A stretch of DNA of 64,000 nucleotides from Owenia fusiformis (Eukaryota; Annelida; Polychaeta; Sabellida; Oweniidae), in assembly GCA_903813345.2 (NCBI GenBank), contig CAIIXF020000009.1, positions 3,598,001 through 3,662,000 of the forward strand, given 5' to 3'. The position numbers and the translations under genes were made by a program. Positions 12,170 to 27,100 of this stretch are shown piece after piece (the first letter of the stretch is position 1; every line of letters begins with the position of its first letter). The notes under the pieces are model-generated. The model saw only the letters and a program-made list of their open reading frames with translations. It ran no database searches and was not told the DNA's origin.

Positions 12170-15100
12170 CTGAAAAAAATGTATAAACTAACTGTAAAAA
12201 TGATCTACGGAAAATTCAACTTAATTGATAATTCTTGTGTTTTTGTGTAATTTTTAACTTTATTAAAGATGTTAACTAATGTGGCATATCAGTCAATAAC
12301 AGTCATGAAAGAACAATTTCAAATCATAGTATTCTTAGTCACAAACTGTATTAATTATTTTATTATATTCTATTTTAGACGTTCCTAATGCATACTGCAT
12401 CCATGATCACTGATATGTTAAATGAAACAGTTGAAATACATGTAGGCAAATCGGGTTACGTTAACAATGCCACAAAAATAATTTATTGCCATGGCGATAC
12501 AACTTCCATCCCAGAGGACGTTTTGAAATTGTCAAAGCAATTAAATGATGAATTTTATTGTTTCTAGTAAATATTACCATACTATGAAGTTATCTAATGT
12601 TATATGCAATGTAATGTATACATACAAAAGTAATTTCATTGAAACACTTCCTAGACACTTCATCTGGAATCTTATGTACTCGAAAAAATGAAACAAATTC
12701 CTCGCACTCGATCCATCCATCAGCTGAAAAGAGTCAACATATTAAGTTGTCAGTTACAAAAATAACAGAATATAAGACAATATCTGTAGACAGTTAAAGT
12801 AGAAAACTGCTGAACATCTTTATCACAACGTACCATTTCCAAGGCTATCAATCACATCGAAGAATACATCAAGCCATGCTCTATACCAAGAAGGTGTATC
12901 CATGGTCTTAGCTTTAATTTGCTTGCATGTGTTCTCCATAAAGTTAAGCCATTCATCAATGGTGACCTTTATGTATGTAATGAGAAAAATACATTTAGTA
13001 TATAAAATTCGTGTAAAATATATATAGATATTCGATCGCTAATAATGACCAAAATTTGATTTCAAACATATTCGGTTTTTACAATTTGAAAGTTCTATTT
13101 TAAGAATTCATCCCTTCCATCGTCCTAAGACAAAAAACAAATAATTACGTAATGAGGAACTAAACTATATGACAAATATATAAAACATATATCTAGGTAT
13201 TGGTACACTTATTTATTCAGAGGACATGTATAATTATTATAGTATACAAAAAGTGACTGCCATTGAGGCAAATAGTGTAAACTATTTTACCCGATGGAAT
13301 GTCTTGTCCACTGAGATGTTACGAGGCGACAAGCCGAGGGAATGTGTCAGTGGACAGGACATTCCAGAGGGGAAATTGTTACACTATTTTCCCATAATGT
13401 GGCAGTCACTATTTGTTTTATTATTGCCTCATATGTACTCTGTAAACGGAAACAAAGTGAGAAATCATTTCATTTGAACATTTTATGCTTACATGTTCCT
13501 ATTGGCATTTAAAGGCATTTTGCCTTTCAACTCCTATACTCTCAGTTATCGGGGAAGATAGAACGTACTAATGACTGGTCACATGACGTAACTGGTGATT
13601 TGTACATTTCATCTTCCCTGATTTAGCAGGGATTTAAGACTTTCTAGGGAATTATTTCATCTATTTCATATCATGTGACCATGAATAAGCTAATGAGCAT
13701 CGAGAATACATATGAGGTATATAATAATACATAATAAACATGTGCAATCAAATGCCTTTCGTTTCCATTTCGACGTACTGCTGCATATCATCACATTTTT
13801 AATGGTTATGTTTATTTATACATTTTTGCTAGTTATCATCACATTTTTGGTGCAAATCAAAACAAAATATTGCAATCAGAACAATGTGTTTAAGAAGATA
13901 TTGAGATACAAACCAAACACTATCAAAAATAAATTAGAAAACGTGTCAAAGTGTATACCAGAAATAATGTAGTTTTTATCATGATCTCCTTCCTTTCGCC
14001 CTCACAGAACCAATAACAAATTCCAACTCCTACTCTAAGCCAGGCAACCCCAGTTGTTTAATGCCACAGTACACAATATAGTGATTTTAACAATGATATC
14101 TGCAACCTTTTTTTATAACATAATCTGAGATTTTTTATTACTTGTCTGCTTTCATTATTGTTGGTATTGTTTTAAACCGTATTGAATTACCTCTTCAGAA
14201 ATGTATCTTCAGAAAATTATTTTCTCTAAAATTTGTGATGATAACATGTCTCACGACTACTTGGGGATTGACAGTTTTTTCCCTTTGAAAATTCATAACA
14301 CAGTCAATACTGAAAGAGGTTCAATATGCTAAGTTATTATTTATCAAACAAAGCAATAATCCTTTTGTATTTTCTAGAGCATTGGAAAAACAATAACAAT
14401 AAATATCTTATGAATTTTAATTGTATTGGCATCAAGTTCAAACTATCATAACTTTTCCCGTCTACCCCTAATCACTTTGGTTTTTACCCAAAAAAGTGTA
14501 TTTAAAGCTGTGGCTCGGGCTAAAAAAATAGGGTTAATTGTGTAAAATCCCATGAAATCTTATAGCTTTGCATTTGATGCCATTAGGCAAGCCATTCCAT
14601 GTAAATTCAAATGTCCTGAAGTAAGTAGTTTGTCGACTGCCATGAAAAAAATCCATTATATATTACTGCCGATCAACCTCATGAACAAAATTGAACAAAA
14701 TGAAGAATAAATTAACCTTATCATCCAGATTGACATCTGCTGCACGCTTTAACTCCTCCCACGTGTTTGCAAATACATTCTTGCATTTCAACCACATCGC
14801 ACTACCTTCTTTCCACTCTGTCATGGTTAGGATATTCTGTATAAAATTGTTGAATATAAAGTTTGAACTATTTTGGCTGAAATTGTAGTCTTACAGTATG
14901 ATATGTAAAGCTTTATTTTTAATCATAAAAAGTGGTTTTTGAAGGACTTTTTGTTTGAAATAATCATGAATTTCTCATCGTATAAGGTCACACATAATAT
15001 TTTTTCATATACAGAATTCAACCTTACGTATTAATGCATGGAACAGAGAAAAGTTCTTACAGTAACAAACGATAGGATCATTTTTTAAACATAATATTGT

Positions 15101-18100
15101 CTTCCCTATAAAAGTCCTGGAAAATATTGCCAGGGACTAATTATCTAGAATAACAAGACCGATGGACTATATTTTCTTAGATATTGTATCCGTTTGCTTG
15201 AACTGGATGTCTGGGCAAATTATGGTATCCAACTAGTCACATCGTACTATATTTTCTGGTTATAAATGTCCATTGGCATGTATAAAAATGGAGTCTCTGT
15301 AATTTTTAGTTCATTGACATACAAGACCGTTCATGTTATACGGTGATGTAACCCAAAACCAAGGGAATCTAATTTTAGAATTATTTTATTCTTTCACAAA
15401 CAAAAAAATCAAACGGGCGTGATGATTCCCGTGATGCTTTATCTCTAGTAATGATTCAAGTGAGTGAATCAAGTGCAATTTTGCATGACAATATGCTCAC
15501 ATATTCTAATATTTAAAATGATCAAACTACAAATATTTGATGATTAAAAAAATTCAACTTTAATTTGAAAATTGGCGGGAAATTTGAATATTTTAGAATG
15601 AATTTTTTTTATAATATCTGTTTCAACAAATCTCTAAATCAACTTTTAATTTCATGATAAATAGTAAATTAGTTATAAAAACATTTTTTCTTTGGGACTT
15701 TTATAGAATATAATATGTTTATATATTCTATGAATAGAATGCATAAATCATCGGGTGCATTTTTTATATTGACTTGTTAATATCACCACATCACATTTTT
15801 GTATCCCCCAAAAATTAAATAAACTCACATTAGCAATTTCCGCGAAATCTTTCTTCTCGACAACTCCATTTCTGTCTTGATCTGGAATGTTATCGAATTG
15901 TGTGTACAGCTATTTTATATGCAATAAAGTTCTTACTATTTCTAGTATTTCATTTATTTATATCTTAATTTTATTTCACAACTCTGCTTACCAAACCAAT
16001 AGAAGAAATGATGCCTTTGTTTTATGTCCCAGAATTCGGTGCGTTTAAATTCCGTTTCACAACCTATTTCTTTGACCAACATTTCTCCCATTATATTTCC
16101 AGGGCTTTTCATATCCTTGGACACAGTGTATCCAATAACCATCTCCCGAAAGAGTTTGATGTCGATGTGACGTTGTTCATTCTGAAAGGAGAAATTACTT
16201 CATATCTCAAGAATTAAATTCTTTACATACAGATGACAGAGGTTAAATGCTCTTCCAATAGATTAGAAGACGTATTCAATGTATTTACAAGCATTCATAC
16301 TTTTAAGTATCTAGAACATCACGCCTCTGCCTTTTATTCTTGATACATCATTTGATTTGCAACAAAATGATATATTTTCCACAACCCTGACTCGACATAT
16401 AACCAATTATCCTCCAATTCACATACATATGACAGAGGTTAAATGCCCTTCCTATCGATAAGAAAACATATACATTGTCAACGTATTGGTGTATTTTATT
16501 TTTTGATATGAAGAAAGGGGATTATATATTTTAGAATTATATTTATCACTCAAAGGTTCATCTATCCACTCCGGATATACTCCCCTCCCCTTTTTGCTCA
16601 CTGTCGAAAATAACAATTTCTTATATTTAATGATAGATTTAGCTACCAATGTAATCCTTCGATATGCAGTTTCTACAATGTCTTGGTGGATGTTTCGTAA
16701 CCCATGGAAATAGGCAACGAATTCAGTGCAATCTATCCATCCATCTCCTAAAATACAAATCGCAATGTCATCGGGTATTTCTTATTGGTAAATTTTTTAT
16801 TTCTTGATTTACAAATTACTTATAACATCTTACCATTTTTGTCCATGAAACAAAAATATACGTCGAGAAACTCTGTGTACCAGAAAGGAAGATCGGTGTC
16901 ATTGACGTATTTCGCAGCACATTCCGCCCAAAAATCGACCCATTCGGTAAGACTTATCTGTAAACAAAAAGGAAGAGTTTTGTTATATAAATTCTACCAT
17001 TTTCCATCTCAAATATATCAACAAAACTAGTTAATTTTGCTAAAGGTTGAGGATTGACTAAAATGTTAACATTAAAATCCAGGTTGAGATGCAATACAAA
17101 TTAAATTGAATTGAGTGCGGGATATGATATCACATTACTAATATTGCATGGATTTGTTTGGCTCGCCTGGTCATTTTTGTCTGTATCTGCACTACTTTTT
17201 AGTTGCTCCCACAAGTTAGATTTCATGGTATTTGCACGCTTCCACATTGGACTTCCTTCTGCCCATTTTGCTCCTTGCACCAGACCCTAGACATATTAGA
17301 CAAATGCTGCTGTTAATATAGAAATCACACCACTTCAACGCCATCCATCCAAATCAAGTTTCAATAGAACCCAGACACGAAACCACCGGTATTTATAGCA
17401 AATTGCATCATTTCGCAATTTATTTAAGAAAATTTATTTAACAAAATTAAAAAGAAATGAAAGTTATATATTATACTGTCATTGATGATTGCATCGTTCA
17501 TCCAGGTTTAAACTTTGAGTCTTACGATGATTCGGCTTTTTACAACAGCTCCACCTGTGGAGTATTGTTTTATGAATGCCAAAATAGAAGATATACCTGA
17601 ACAACGATGTCAAAATCGTCCTTATCAACTACTCCATTTTCGTTGAAATCTACAAAACATGAAAAAGCTATTGTAAGGGTTATAGAGGGTTTTGAGGTTG
17701 CCGAAAATCCAAGACTGCTTTCAATATAAAGCTCATGTTACGTTAAACATTGTATGAATAATTCTTATTAATAGAACTTTCTGCCACCAAATAGTTGGTA
17801 CGTTTTGATGTTATGATTTAAGATTCCAAGTGCATTTGATGTATCATAATTCTCTCCTAAACAAACTGATAAAAACCGATGAATTATGTTTTGGGATTCA
17901 ATCATAGAACTTTTCAAACGACTTTCAATATAGTTTTAATTCTGAATAATTAAAAACAAGAATTTTAAAATTTGCAACCAATGCTCTTCAGTTGCAATCT
18001 TGCGATTAATAAAATTGCTCTGAGAATGAATCTAGGAGACAAGAGAATCTAAGAAACATTATATAACATGTAGTTGGTTTCTATTATTTGTGTGCGCATT

Positions 18101-21100
18101 TTTACTCGAAAAAGCACCGTTGAACTTTGAATCAACTTTTTTTACTGACTCAATTTTTGAAACTACCGGAGTCACGATCGTTAATGCATGATGCACCAAA
18201 CGTGCTATTTTATCTGTAACGATTACAAAAAATATATTTTCATGAAAGAAAAGTACCGGGGGGAAATCCCCGGAGAGGTCACCCTATCCACATAAGGTTA
18301 TGATGTTAAGCATCAACTTTTCTATTGGAATTTGATTTAAAGCAAGAGTGTCAACAGGTTATAGTCAAAAATTGTACGACGTCTTTGTGCATCGTCTTCT
18401 CGGAGCATTGGTTTTATAACACTATCAGGTACCGGTCACTTACAGCATATGCTATGTAAAATAAATCCTTACCTAGCATACTTACTCCAAATGCATGAAT
18501 GTTTGGACTAACGGGGGCTTAGGGTTCGGGGGAAGCTTTTGGAAATGGCTTTGATATTACATTTAACAAAACTTGAGATGCTGGTAATATAACACTAACA
18601 CATGCATGAACGGCAAAGCTCAGATGTGCCGATAAGCACTCGAATACATATAGCAACTCGGAAAAATTTAGTTCATAACATGACATATGTGACAAAGTAT
18701 TAGAAATTTAATTTAATGAGACGACATTGGTTTGCCGTTCCACGAGTACACTATTCCAGCATGATTATCGCCTCCCTTTATTAAAAGATGTCGTGGTAAT
18801 CGAGCGTCCATAATTTCTTGAACAAAAATATGGATCCGATTATCGCCACCCTTTGTTAAAAGATGTCGTGGTAATCGAGCGTTCAGATATTTCTTGGCCA
18901 AAGATAGGCTATGTACCTGATTGATTTTGAAAGAATTTATGGCCAGGGGGGGGGGGCAACCAAATTGGGGGCGATGAAAAAAGCCCTATAATCATCATCG
19001 TGTTTAGGAGGGTGAGGTATAGTCCTGTGTTATCCTCCCTTCTGGTTTGTTTAGTGTAATGAATTAGGGCTACGATTACCTAATTATCACGTACTGGATG
19101 AAAGAATATCAACCCGTATATATTTAATAATAATAAAACAAACAGATGATAGCGTGAGTGAAATGCAGGCGGTCTAGCAACGTAAATTCGATCCTGTGTT
19201 GATTGATATTGATATCAGTGAATATAATATTGTTAGCATTGTTTAATGGTGTGTTTTTATTGTTAATAACTCCCTCTATAGAATAATATGGGAGTTAAAA
19301 GTACTTCAATATAAACTTCCCAGAACAGGCAAATGGTCTTAATAGGGTCTCAAGGAGGTGCTGCCATCTTTCAAAACTATCAAAAAGTGACCACAAACAC
19401 AAATCAAAAGTACAAGATTTACCAAAATACTGAATATATCGGAAGGTGTTGCCCCCTAGCGATGCAAAAAAGGAGTCGAGAAACATCAAATTATATCAAA
19501 TCACTTCTGGCAACAACTTCCTTTGGAACAACAGATGTGGAAGGGACTAAAGATGGCTTGCAAAACGAGAAGAGAAAATCATTTACAGGAAAAAGTGATT
19601 GATTGATTGATTGATTGATTGGAAATTTATAGATTAATTCATTGATTGGAAAGTGAATGATTGATTGGAACTTTAATGATTGAAAAGATTTCGAACCTGC
19701 AAAATAATTGATTGATTGGAAATCTATAGATCAATTGAATGATTGATTGTAACTTTATTGATTGATTAAAAAGATCAATTAAAGGTATAGCAATGGAAGG
19801 TTGGTGTAATAATGGGGAATGTAAAATTGGGGTCTAGAAGAGTTAACGAGATAAAGATAGATGTATTTTAATTGTAAACAATCTCCAACCACACGAAAGT
19901 CAACACGACAAGCGAGATATAGTTCTAGAATATAATTGCAGATTATCGTTTGTAATTTTTACATCAAATAGTACATAAACACACACACTCTTGAAGCTGT
20001 GAAGTACAAATGCCAATCTATACGAACCAGAATGAATGTTATCTTTTGGAACACATTTTTAATTGTGTAAGCTACTTTTGATCAAATGGCGCAAAATATT
20101 TCTGCATTGAAAGCAATGAGATAATTAACTCTCACAAGAATGAGTTTATCTTAGACTGCAAATATATGATACGTGCTTGCTTTACCCTAGGTAACACAAT
20201 TTGGCACAACCCAATAATAATACAACAAAAGCAAAACACAACCCATTTTTGATGTAACACAACACAATTTTACACAAAACAATCAAAACACAATCAGGCA
20301 CAACCAAACTGGAATACCAAACCACCCAACCAACACTCTCTGAAAACAACACCAATCACGCAACACAATCTGACACAATTAGATACTTCATCCTACTGGG
20401 CACGACCCACTACCTGACCAACACAACACCATTACAACATAACACAACCACTTTGAAATTAACATAACTTAATGAGACACAACCCGATACCAAACTTACA
20501 CAACACAACCAGGCTCAACTAGACAAACAACCACCAAAACACAATCGACTATCAAACTAACACAATCGAGCACAACACAACATAGCCAACGAGACCAAAC
20601 TCAAATCAACCCATTGTTGAATTAACACAACACAACCTGACACCACCCACCGCAACAGAGTGTATTCAGGACGCTCCATTCTGGACGCTCGATGACATTA
20701 ACCAAAAGCTCTCTACTCTTATTCTGATTGATATATTATGAACGAATTGCATTAACCCCGACCTCAACATATCACATCAAGGGCAATACAATATTAAACA
20801 CGCGCTTCTATCATATCGTAGTAAAGTTTCGAACATTTTCAAAAGATGGGGCGTATATTAGCACTTTTGATATTAAGTTTACGAATTTAATTTATAGATC
20901 ATGAACGTAAATTGCATTAACACTGTCTACAACATCTCACATCAAGAGCAATGAAGTATTTAACGAGCACATCTTACATATCATATCATGTGTTGCGGTA
21001 GACCTTCGGATTTGTTTTGTTTAGTAACATTACATAATTGGATTAGCTCAATATATGTAAGCTAGGGGTGGTAGCATATATTTTAAAATGGCTATGGCAA

Positions 21101-24100
21101 TCATTGGTAAAAAATCTTAGGAAATATATGCCATTTTCCTGGGGCTAGTTTACCCACAAACGATTTATTTTGAGCAATTTAAATGCATACTCAACTATTC
21201 GACAGATATGCTACTTTGAAATTAAGAACATAAATAAACATACTTTTGCTTTTTTAGTCATTTATTCATGGAACAAATCTCACGTTACTGCCAACTCGAA
21301 AAGCTAGTTTCGCATTCGTCAGGTCTAAGGTGGATAAATGGGTTTTTGGTGGTTCAGGTGATTTGTTTAATGTTTCAGCTTTCCTGGTAGGTATATGTAT
21401 TATGTTGGTAGTATATCTTGTTGTTGAGATATTAACTTAAATGTTCCGTTTAGTGGTCCGTATTTCAAATATTTCGATTTTATTGTATTTGGTTTTTATC
21501 AAATGGGTGTATTGGTTATTGTATTGGGGTATGGACAGTTCGGTGTTGGGTCGGTTGTTTTGTTCATTGCGCTTCATTGTCATGTGTATTTTGTGTTGAT
21601 ATCGTGTGTGTTCGAAGAGGCATTAACTTGTTCGTGTATGGTTGTATTTTTTATTTTTCCGCATTTTGCGATATTTTCGATTTGTTAAGTTGGTGTGAGT
21701 TTGACGGTGTCTCAGGTAGGTCTATTGTGTGTAAATTACATTTTGGTGGTTCAGGAAATCTGTTTGATGTTTTAGCTTTCAGTTGGTATACGTATTATGT
21801 TGTTAGCATATCTTGTTGTTGAGATATTAACTTGAGTGTGGGGTATGATGGTCCGCTTTTCAAATATTTCGATTTTCTATATTCGGTTTTTATCGAATGG
21901 GTGTAATGCGTATTGGTTAATTGCATCAGGGTATGGTCAGTTCAATGTTGAGATTTAATTTGGTTGTTTTGTTCATTGTTTTAGCTTCATGGTCAGGTAT
22001 ATTTTATGTTCATATTGTGCGTATGAGAATAGTTGTTAACTTGTTCGTGTTTGGTCGTGTTTTTGGTGTTTTCCGCGTTTGCGGTATTTTCGATTTGTTA
22101 AGCTGGTGTGAGTTTGGTGGTGTCTAGGGTGGGTCTATGGTGGGTGAATTGTTTTTTTATTGGTTCAAGTGGCTTGTTTAATACTTTAGCTTTCTGTTGG
22201 TGTGTGTATTATGTTGGTGGCATATCTTGTTGTTGAGATATTAACTTTTTCATTGGAAAAAATGCAACAACCCTAATTCAATAAATAGGCTTAAAAGCCA
22301 ATATTGGCAAAAAGATTATTGTTGAAAATTTGAATGTTAATGAAGTTAAAATGAATTTTATGGGTAAAGACATGACACAATGTACCAGTTCAGGTTTTAG
22401 AAATGAATTTGTCAAACGTAGAAATGTGGATGTTTTAATGAACAATGTAAAAATTGATAAAAGCTCTTGGTTGCGAGCTCATAATTGTACCAATGATAAT
22501 GTGCTCCGTATTTTACATTGGAAATCACTTCACAATATCTATCCTTGTAATTCGGTCCTGTTCAAGTTCAAAATTAAAAATTCTCCTTTATGTGACCATT
22601 GTGGAGTAAATGACACTATTGTACATCATTTTATTAAATGTAATAAAGTTAATGATATTTGGAATAATTTCAATTTGTCAGATGAACAAATTTTAGGTCT
22701 TCAAACATGTTCTAATTATAAAGAAGTTCTATTAGCAAGAAAAACAATCCAAATTTTTAACTGTCAAAACTATTTAGGTACATGTAATATTAAAAGCGAG
22801 TTTAACAAACAAAATATATTAAATTTGTAAGACTAAGGTATGTTTATTTTGTATGATGATTGATGTTAATATGTAATTGTATGTAAATTTAAAAGGAAAA
22901 TAAATGTTATTTAAAAAAAAAAAATGCACAAGTGTCTCCACAGTGTTCTACACAGTGGTGCATTTCTCCACGTATTTATAGCCAAATTCTGGTCCCGCTC
23001 CGACACCTCTATACCAACGCCAAAGAAAAGTTCATCGCCGCCATGGAACGCTGCGACAACGTCCGACACCGTTCCAACAACCCCATGTACGCTGATAAAA
23101 CGCTAACAACCGCTCCACCGACGTTTGTGCAACGTTTAATCGCCGCCCGGGCAACGCTGGCGAAGCAGCGGTGGTCCAGCGTTTAAGATTTCTGCGTTGG
23201 TCTAGCGGATTCAAGCGTCCACGAACTTGCGTCTAGCGGTGCCAAACTTTAACTGGGCGTTGGTGGAGCGGTGATAAACTTTGCCAGGGCGTAAAATTGT
23301 CCCTTTTTCAACGCTCGCAATATTTTGAGCAGCTCAAAACTTTTGGAGCGTTAGGATGGCCACTCGAGAAACATCCGCGTTGGCCGAGCGTTTACAGCGT
23401 TGCTTTAACGGATGCCAACTTTTGTTAAACGGTGGTGAACGTTTACGAGCGTTGATGATTTTTTTCAACGTTCAAGGAACGCTCCAGCAACGTTTAGGCG
23501 GTGTGACCGGGCCTTAACCAATACGCATACACCCTCCCGATAAAAACACAAATATGGGAAAATCAAAATATTTGAAATTCGGACCATTAAACCCTACATT
23601 CAAGTTAATATCTCAACAACAAGATATGCCACCAACATAATACACACACCAACAGAAAGCTAAAGTATTAAACAAGCCACTTGAACCAACAAAAAAACAA
23701 TTCACCCACCATAGACCCACCCTAGACACCACCAAACTCACACCAGCTAAACAAATCGAAAATACCGCAAAATGCGGAAAACACCAAAAACACGAACAAG
23801 TAAACAACTCTTCTCATACACACAATATGAACATAAAATATACCTGACCATGAAGCTAAAACAATGAACAAAACAACCAAATTAAATCTCAACATTGAAC
23901 TGACCATACCCCAATACAATTAACCAATACGCATTACACCCATTCGATAAAAACCAAATACAAGAAAATCGAAATATTTTAAATACGGACCACTAAACGG
24001 TACATTGAAGTTAATATCTCAACAACAAGATATACTACCAACATAATATATATACCAACGGAAAGCTGAAACTAAACAAATCACCTGAACCACCAAAAAG

Positions 24101-27100
24101 CAATTTACCCACCTTAGACCTACCATAGACACCGCCAAACGCACACCAACTCAACAAATTGAAAATACCGCAAAATGCCACAAAATACTACGGAACACGA
24201 ACAAGCCAACAACCCTTTAAATACACACAATATCAACACATAACACACATGACCATATGGCATAACCAAAAACCAAACCAAACTTTAACAATAAACTGAC
24301 CACGCCCTTATGCAATAACCCAATACGCCTAAACACCCCCCCCCCCCCCCCCGCCAAAAACAAATAGGGAAATAGGGAAATTACAACTGAATGATAGATC
24401 TAAAACAGCATCCATTATTCACAATCAAATCACAAATAACATTCTTTCGGCCGCTGAGGAAGAACACTCATGGGATACCCCCATGAATTCGAAACATCTT
24501 GGGCCCTTATAATGACCAACATATAAGGGAGAAGATCCGCGAACGAGACCTCTCACCATTAATACAGATAGCATGACATATATGCGTATTTACTACAGGT
24601 GATGTCTCAGGACATTGTCTAAGTCACCACTCCCAAAAACTAGGCTATAATTCACAAATGGGCCGGGTTATAATAACTAAGATTGGTAAAAAGTGCTTTC
24701 ATTCTACAATATACCCATGATCAATGGATACGACTCGGCAGTCCTAATTTTCATCAGTTGAGAGGATAAGATTCACATTTTGGACGACGAAAAGCTAAAC
24801 CTGAACGCAGAAGAAGTGAGTAGCTCCCATCAGTGGCGTAGCCAGGATTTGGTGACCAGGGGTTCATTTTTTATATTATCCACAAATCTCCACCTTCATT
24901 GGGGTTCCTCATAAAAACCATTTTTGTAATTTTCTTGTTTAAGTCTCCTTATGTTTGAATTATTATTCGTATAATATGTACAGTGTGAAGGAAAAAAATG
25001 TTTTAGTGCTGGAAAAAATAAATTGACATCATGTCCGATACCTCCATTTTGTTTTGGCAAGATACAATTGAATTTGAAAAAGTTAGACAATTTGATTTTC
25101 TATGTTAAAATAATGGTGAATCTTTTACTCAATAAATTTCCTGAAATCTGAAGGCAAGATCATGATTTTAATATTACATTTGTTTAATGAAATTCAAATC
25201 TTAACACATCTTCAAGGAACATATGCGCATGCCTCTTTTTAAAACGAGCTACTTTATGGAAATAGACTTAAGAGTTCATCATCATTTCACTCGACAAGTG
25301 AATGATGTCCATATCTCCAAATTTAACACTAACTATGGAAAGAAAAGTATTTTAATTCAAGGTGGCCTTATATGGAATGAAACACCCTCTGATATCAAAA
25401 CCTCAAAAAGCATCCCTATTCTCAAAAAGTCATTTAAAGATTATTACTGCAATCTATACTCGGAGGAGTAGTTCCTTAAAGTGCCTCACATAGTCGATCA
25501 AAATTTGCCATGCAAACATGTTAGTCTACTTTACTGGCCCCCCTTGCTGTAACAAGGAACCCAAAACACATTAAAACGTAAACATAAACCAATTAGTCAC
25601 TTCACTATGAAAGTGAGGGGTGTACGCTGTGTGCATGGCCTAACACAATATCAGTGGTCATTTATGCCTGGGTCACATAGCCGCCGGGCGCCGGCCGATG
25701 AGTAGTCATCGGCCGATTTATAAATCGACCGGGCGCCGGTGACTTTTCACCGATGTCTTGATCTAATCGTGAGTATGGTCACATTAGTACAGGCATCGTA
25801 CGGCGCCCGCAATCAATTGAATCTGAAAGACATCGCACGGGTATCGCAAGGCTATCGGCCGATGGCCGTACGGGACCCGCCAGGACATCGGTCGATTTAC
25901 AGGCCTAGATAGATTTATACTTAATCCCAGTATGACCCAGTATGACTGTTCCACATGGCGTGAATGCAACATTTGAAAACGAAATACTTTGATAAACAGG
26001 ACTTCCAGGATAATAATGTTTTCATGCAATAAAAATCAGAAAAAGAAGATCCTCTTTTGAGTAAATAGGTTCAATATTTAGAAAAAATGTTGACATGGGG
26101 TCCCTATTCATCATTTTTCGAATTGTTTGATTGATATTTTTATCATTATGGGTACTTCAATTGAAAGAAAACATATTGTTTTAATAAAAACACTCTATTT
26201 GTGCCCAGAAGGTACTCATGGTGAAAGATATGACCGTCTAAAATCACTTGCCATACTGGACGTGGTCTTTTCATCAAAGTGCACCCTGATCTTAATTCAT
26301 TTTTAGATCTTTCATATAAAAAATACTATGTCTACCTGTCCATCCGATGCTATTAGCAAAATTCCCTATTCCTCCATCTTTCTTTCGTCTGTTCTTGTAA
26401 AGAGAATTAGTATGGTCATAAAAATATGGCTTCAAAGAAATTGGCATATTTCTTCTGTTTCAAGTGGAGTACCCGCTTCCCTATAGACACATCTAAATCT
26501 TCATCATCCACCAGCTCAGTAGCATTGTTATTGTCTTTTTCCACCTGTCTTCCCAAGGCCTTCCTCATATATGGCCCATTGGCCTTATCCCCTCTATCCT
26601 TAGCCTTTGGCATATTACGTTGTAATTGAGACGTAATTAATCGTAGTAAAATTGTGACCCTTGAAATTACTGTACTCACAAAAACATTCCGAAGGTTTTT
26701 AAAATAAATGATTTGTAATGGTATATGCATGAGTGAATATACGCATAAAAATGTAACACTCTATTCAATGTGTATGACAGACATACACGATTAATGTCAA
26801 TATAAGAACGACTAGATCAACCCACCCACCCAGCCATTCAAATGTGTGCCATTGTTTTATATACAGTAAGCTTAATCGTTCCATTTATGTTTTATAAAAA
26901 TCTATGACAGTGTGTAGTAATTATAATTCCTTACCTCATTATTTTTAAAACCTTTATATCACTTTATAAGTAATCATTATTAAGATTTATCCAACAAATC
27001 AGCACGCAAAATCCAAAGATGACCGTGCGATGCCACCGGGCGCCGTAAGATAATCGTACGATGATCGGGCGGGACACGGCCGGGTAGGTACCGATGAGTT

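Noticed and set aside
13712-13972. Hydrophobic 86-codon frame in gene 1 intron 8
   Set aside because: AT-driven hydrophobicity, no homology seen, inside an intron of a gene on the other strand.
22932-23186. Overlapping open frames in the GC-richer block
   Set aside because: Several frames are open at once because of composition and word repetition; no recognised protein.
24440-24520. Penelope-like or LINE 3' signature (GCTGAGGAAGAACACTC...TTCGAAAC)
   Set aside because: Phrase is suggestive, but no coding sequence or structural hallmark adjoins it.
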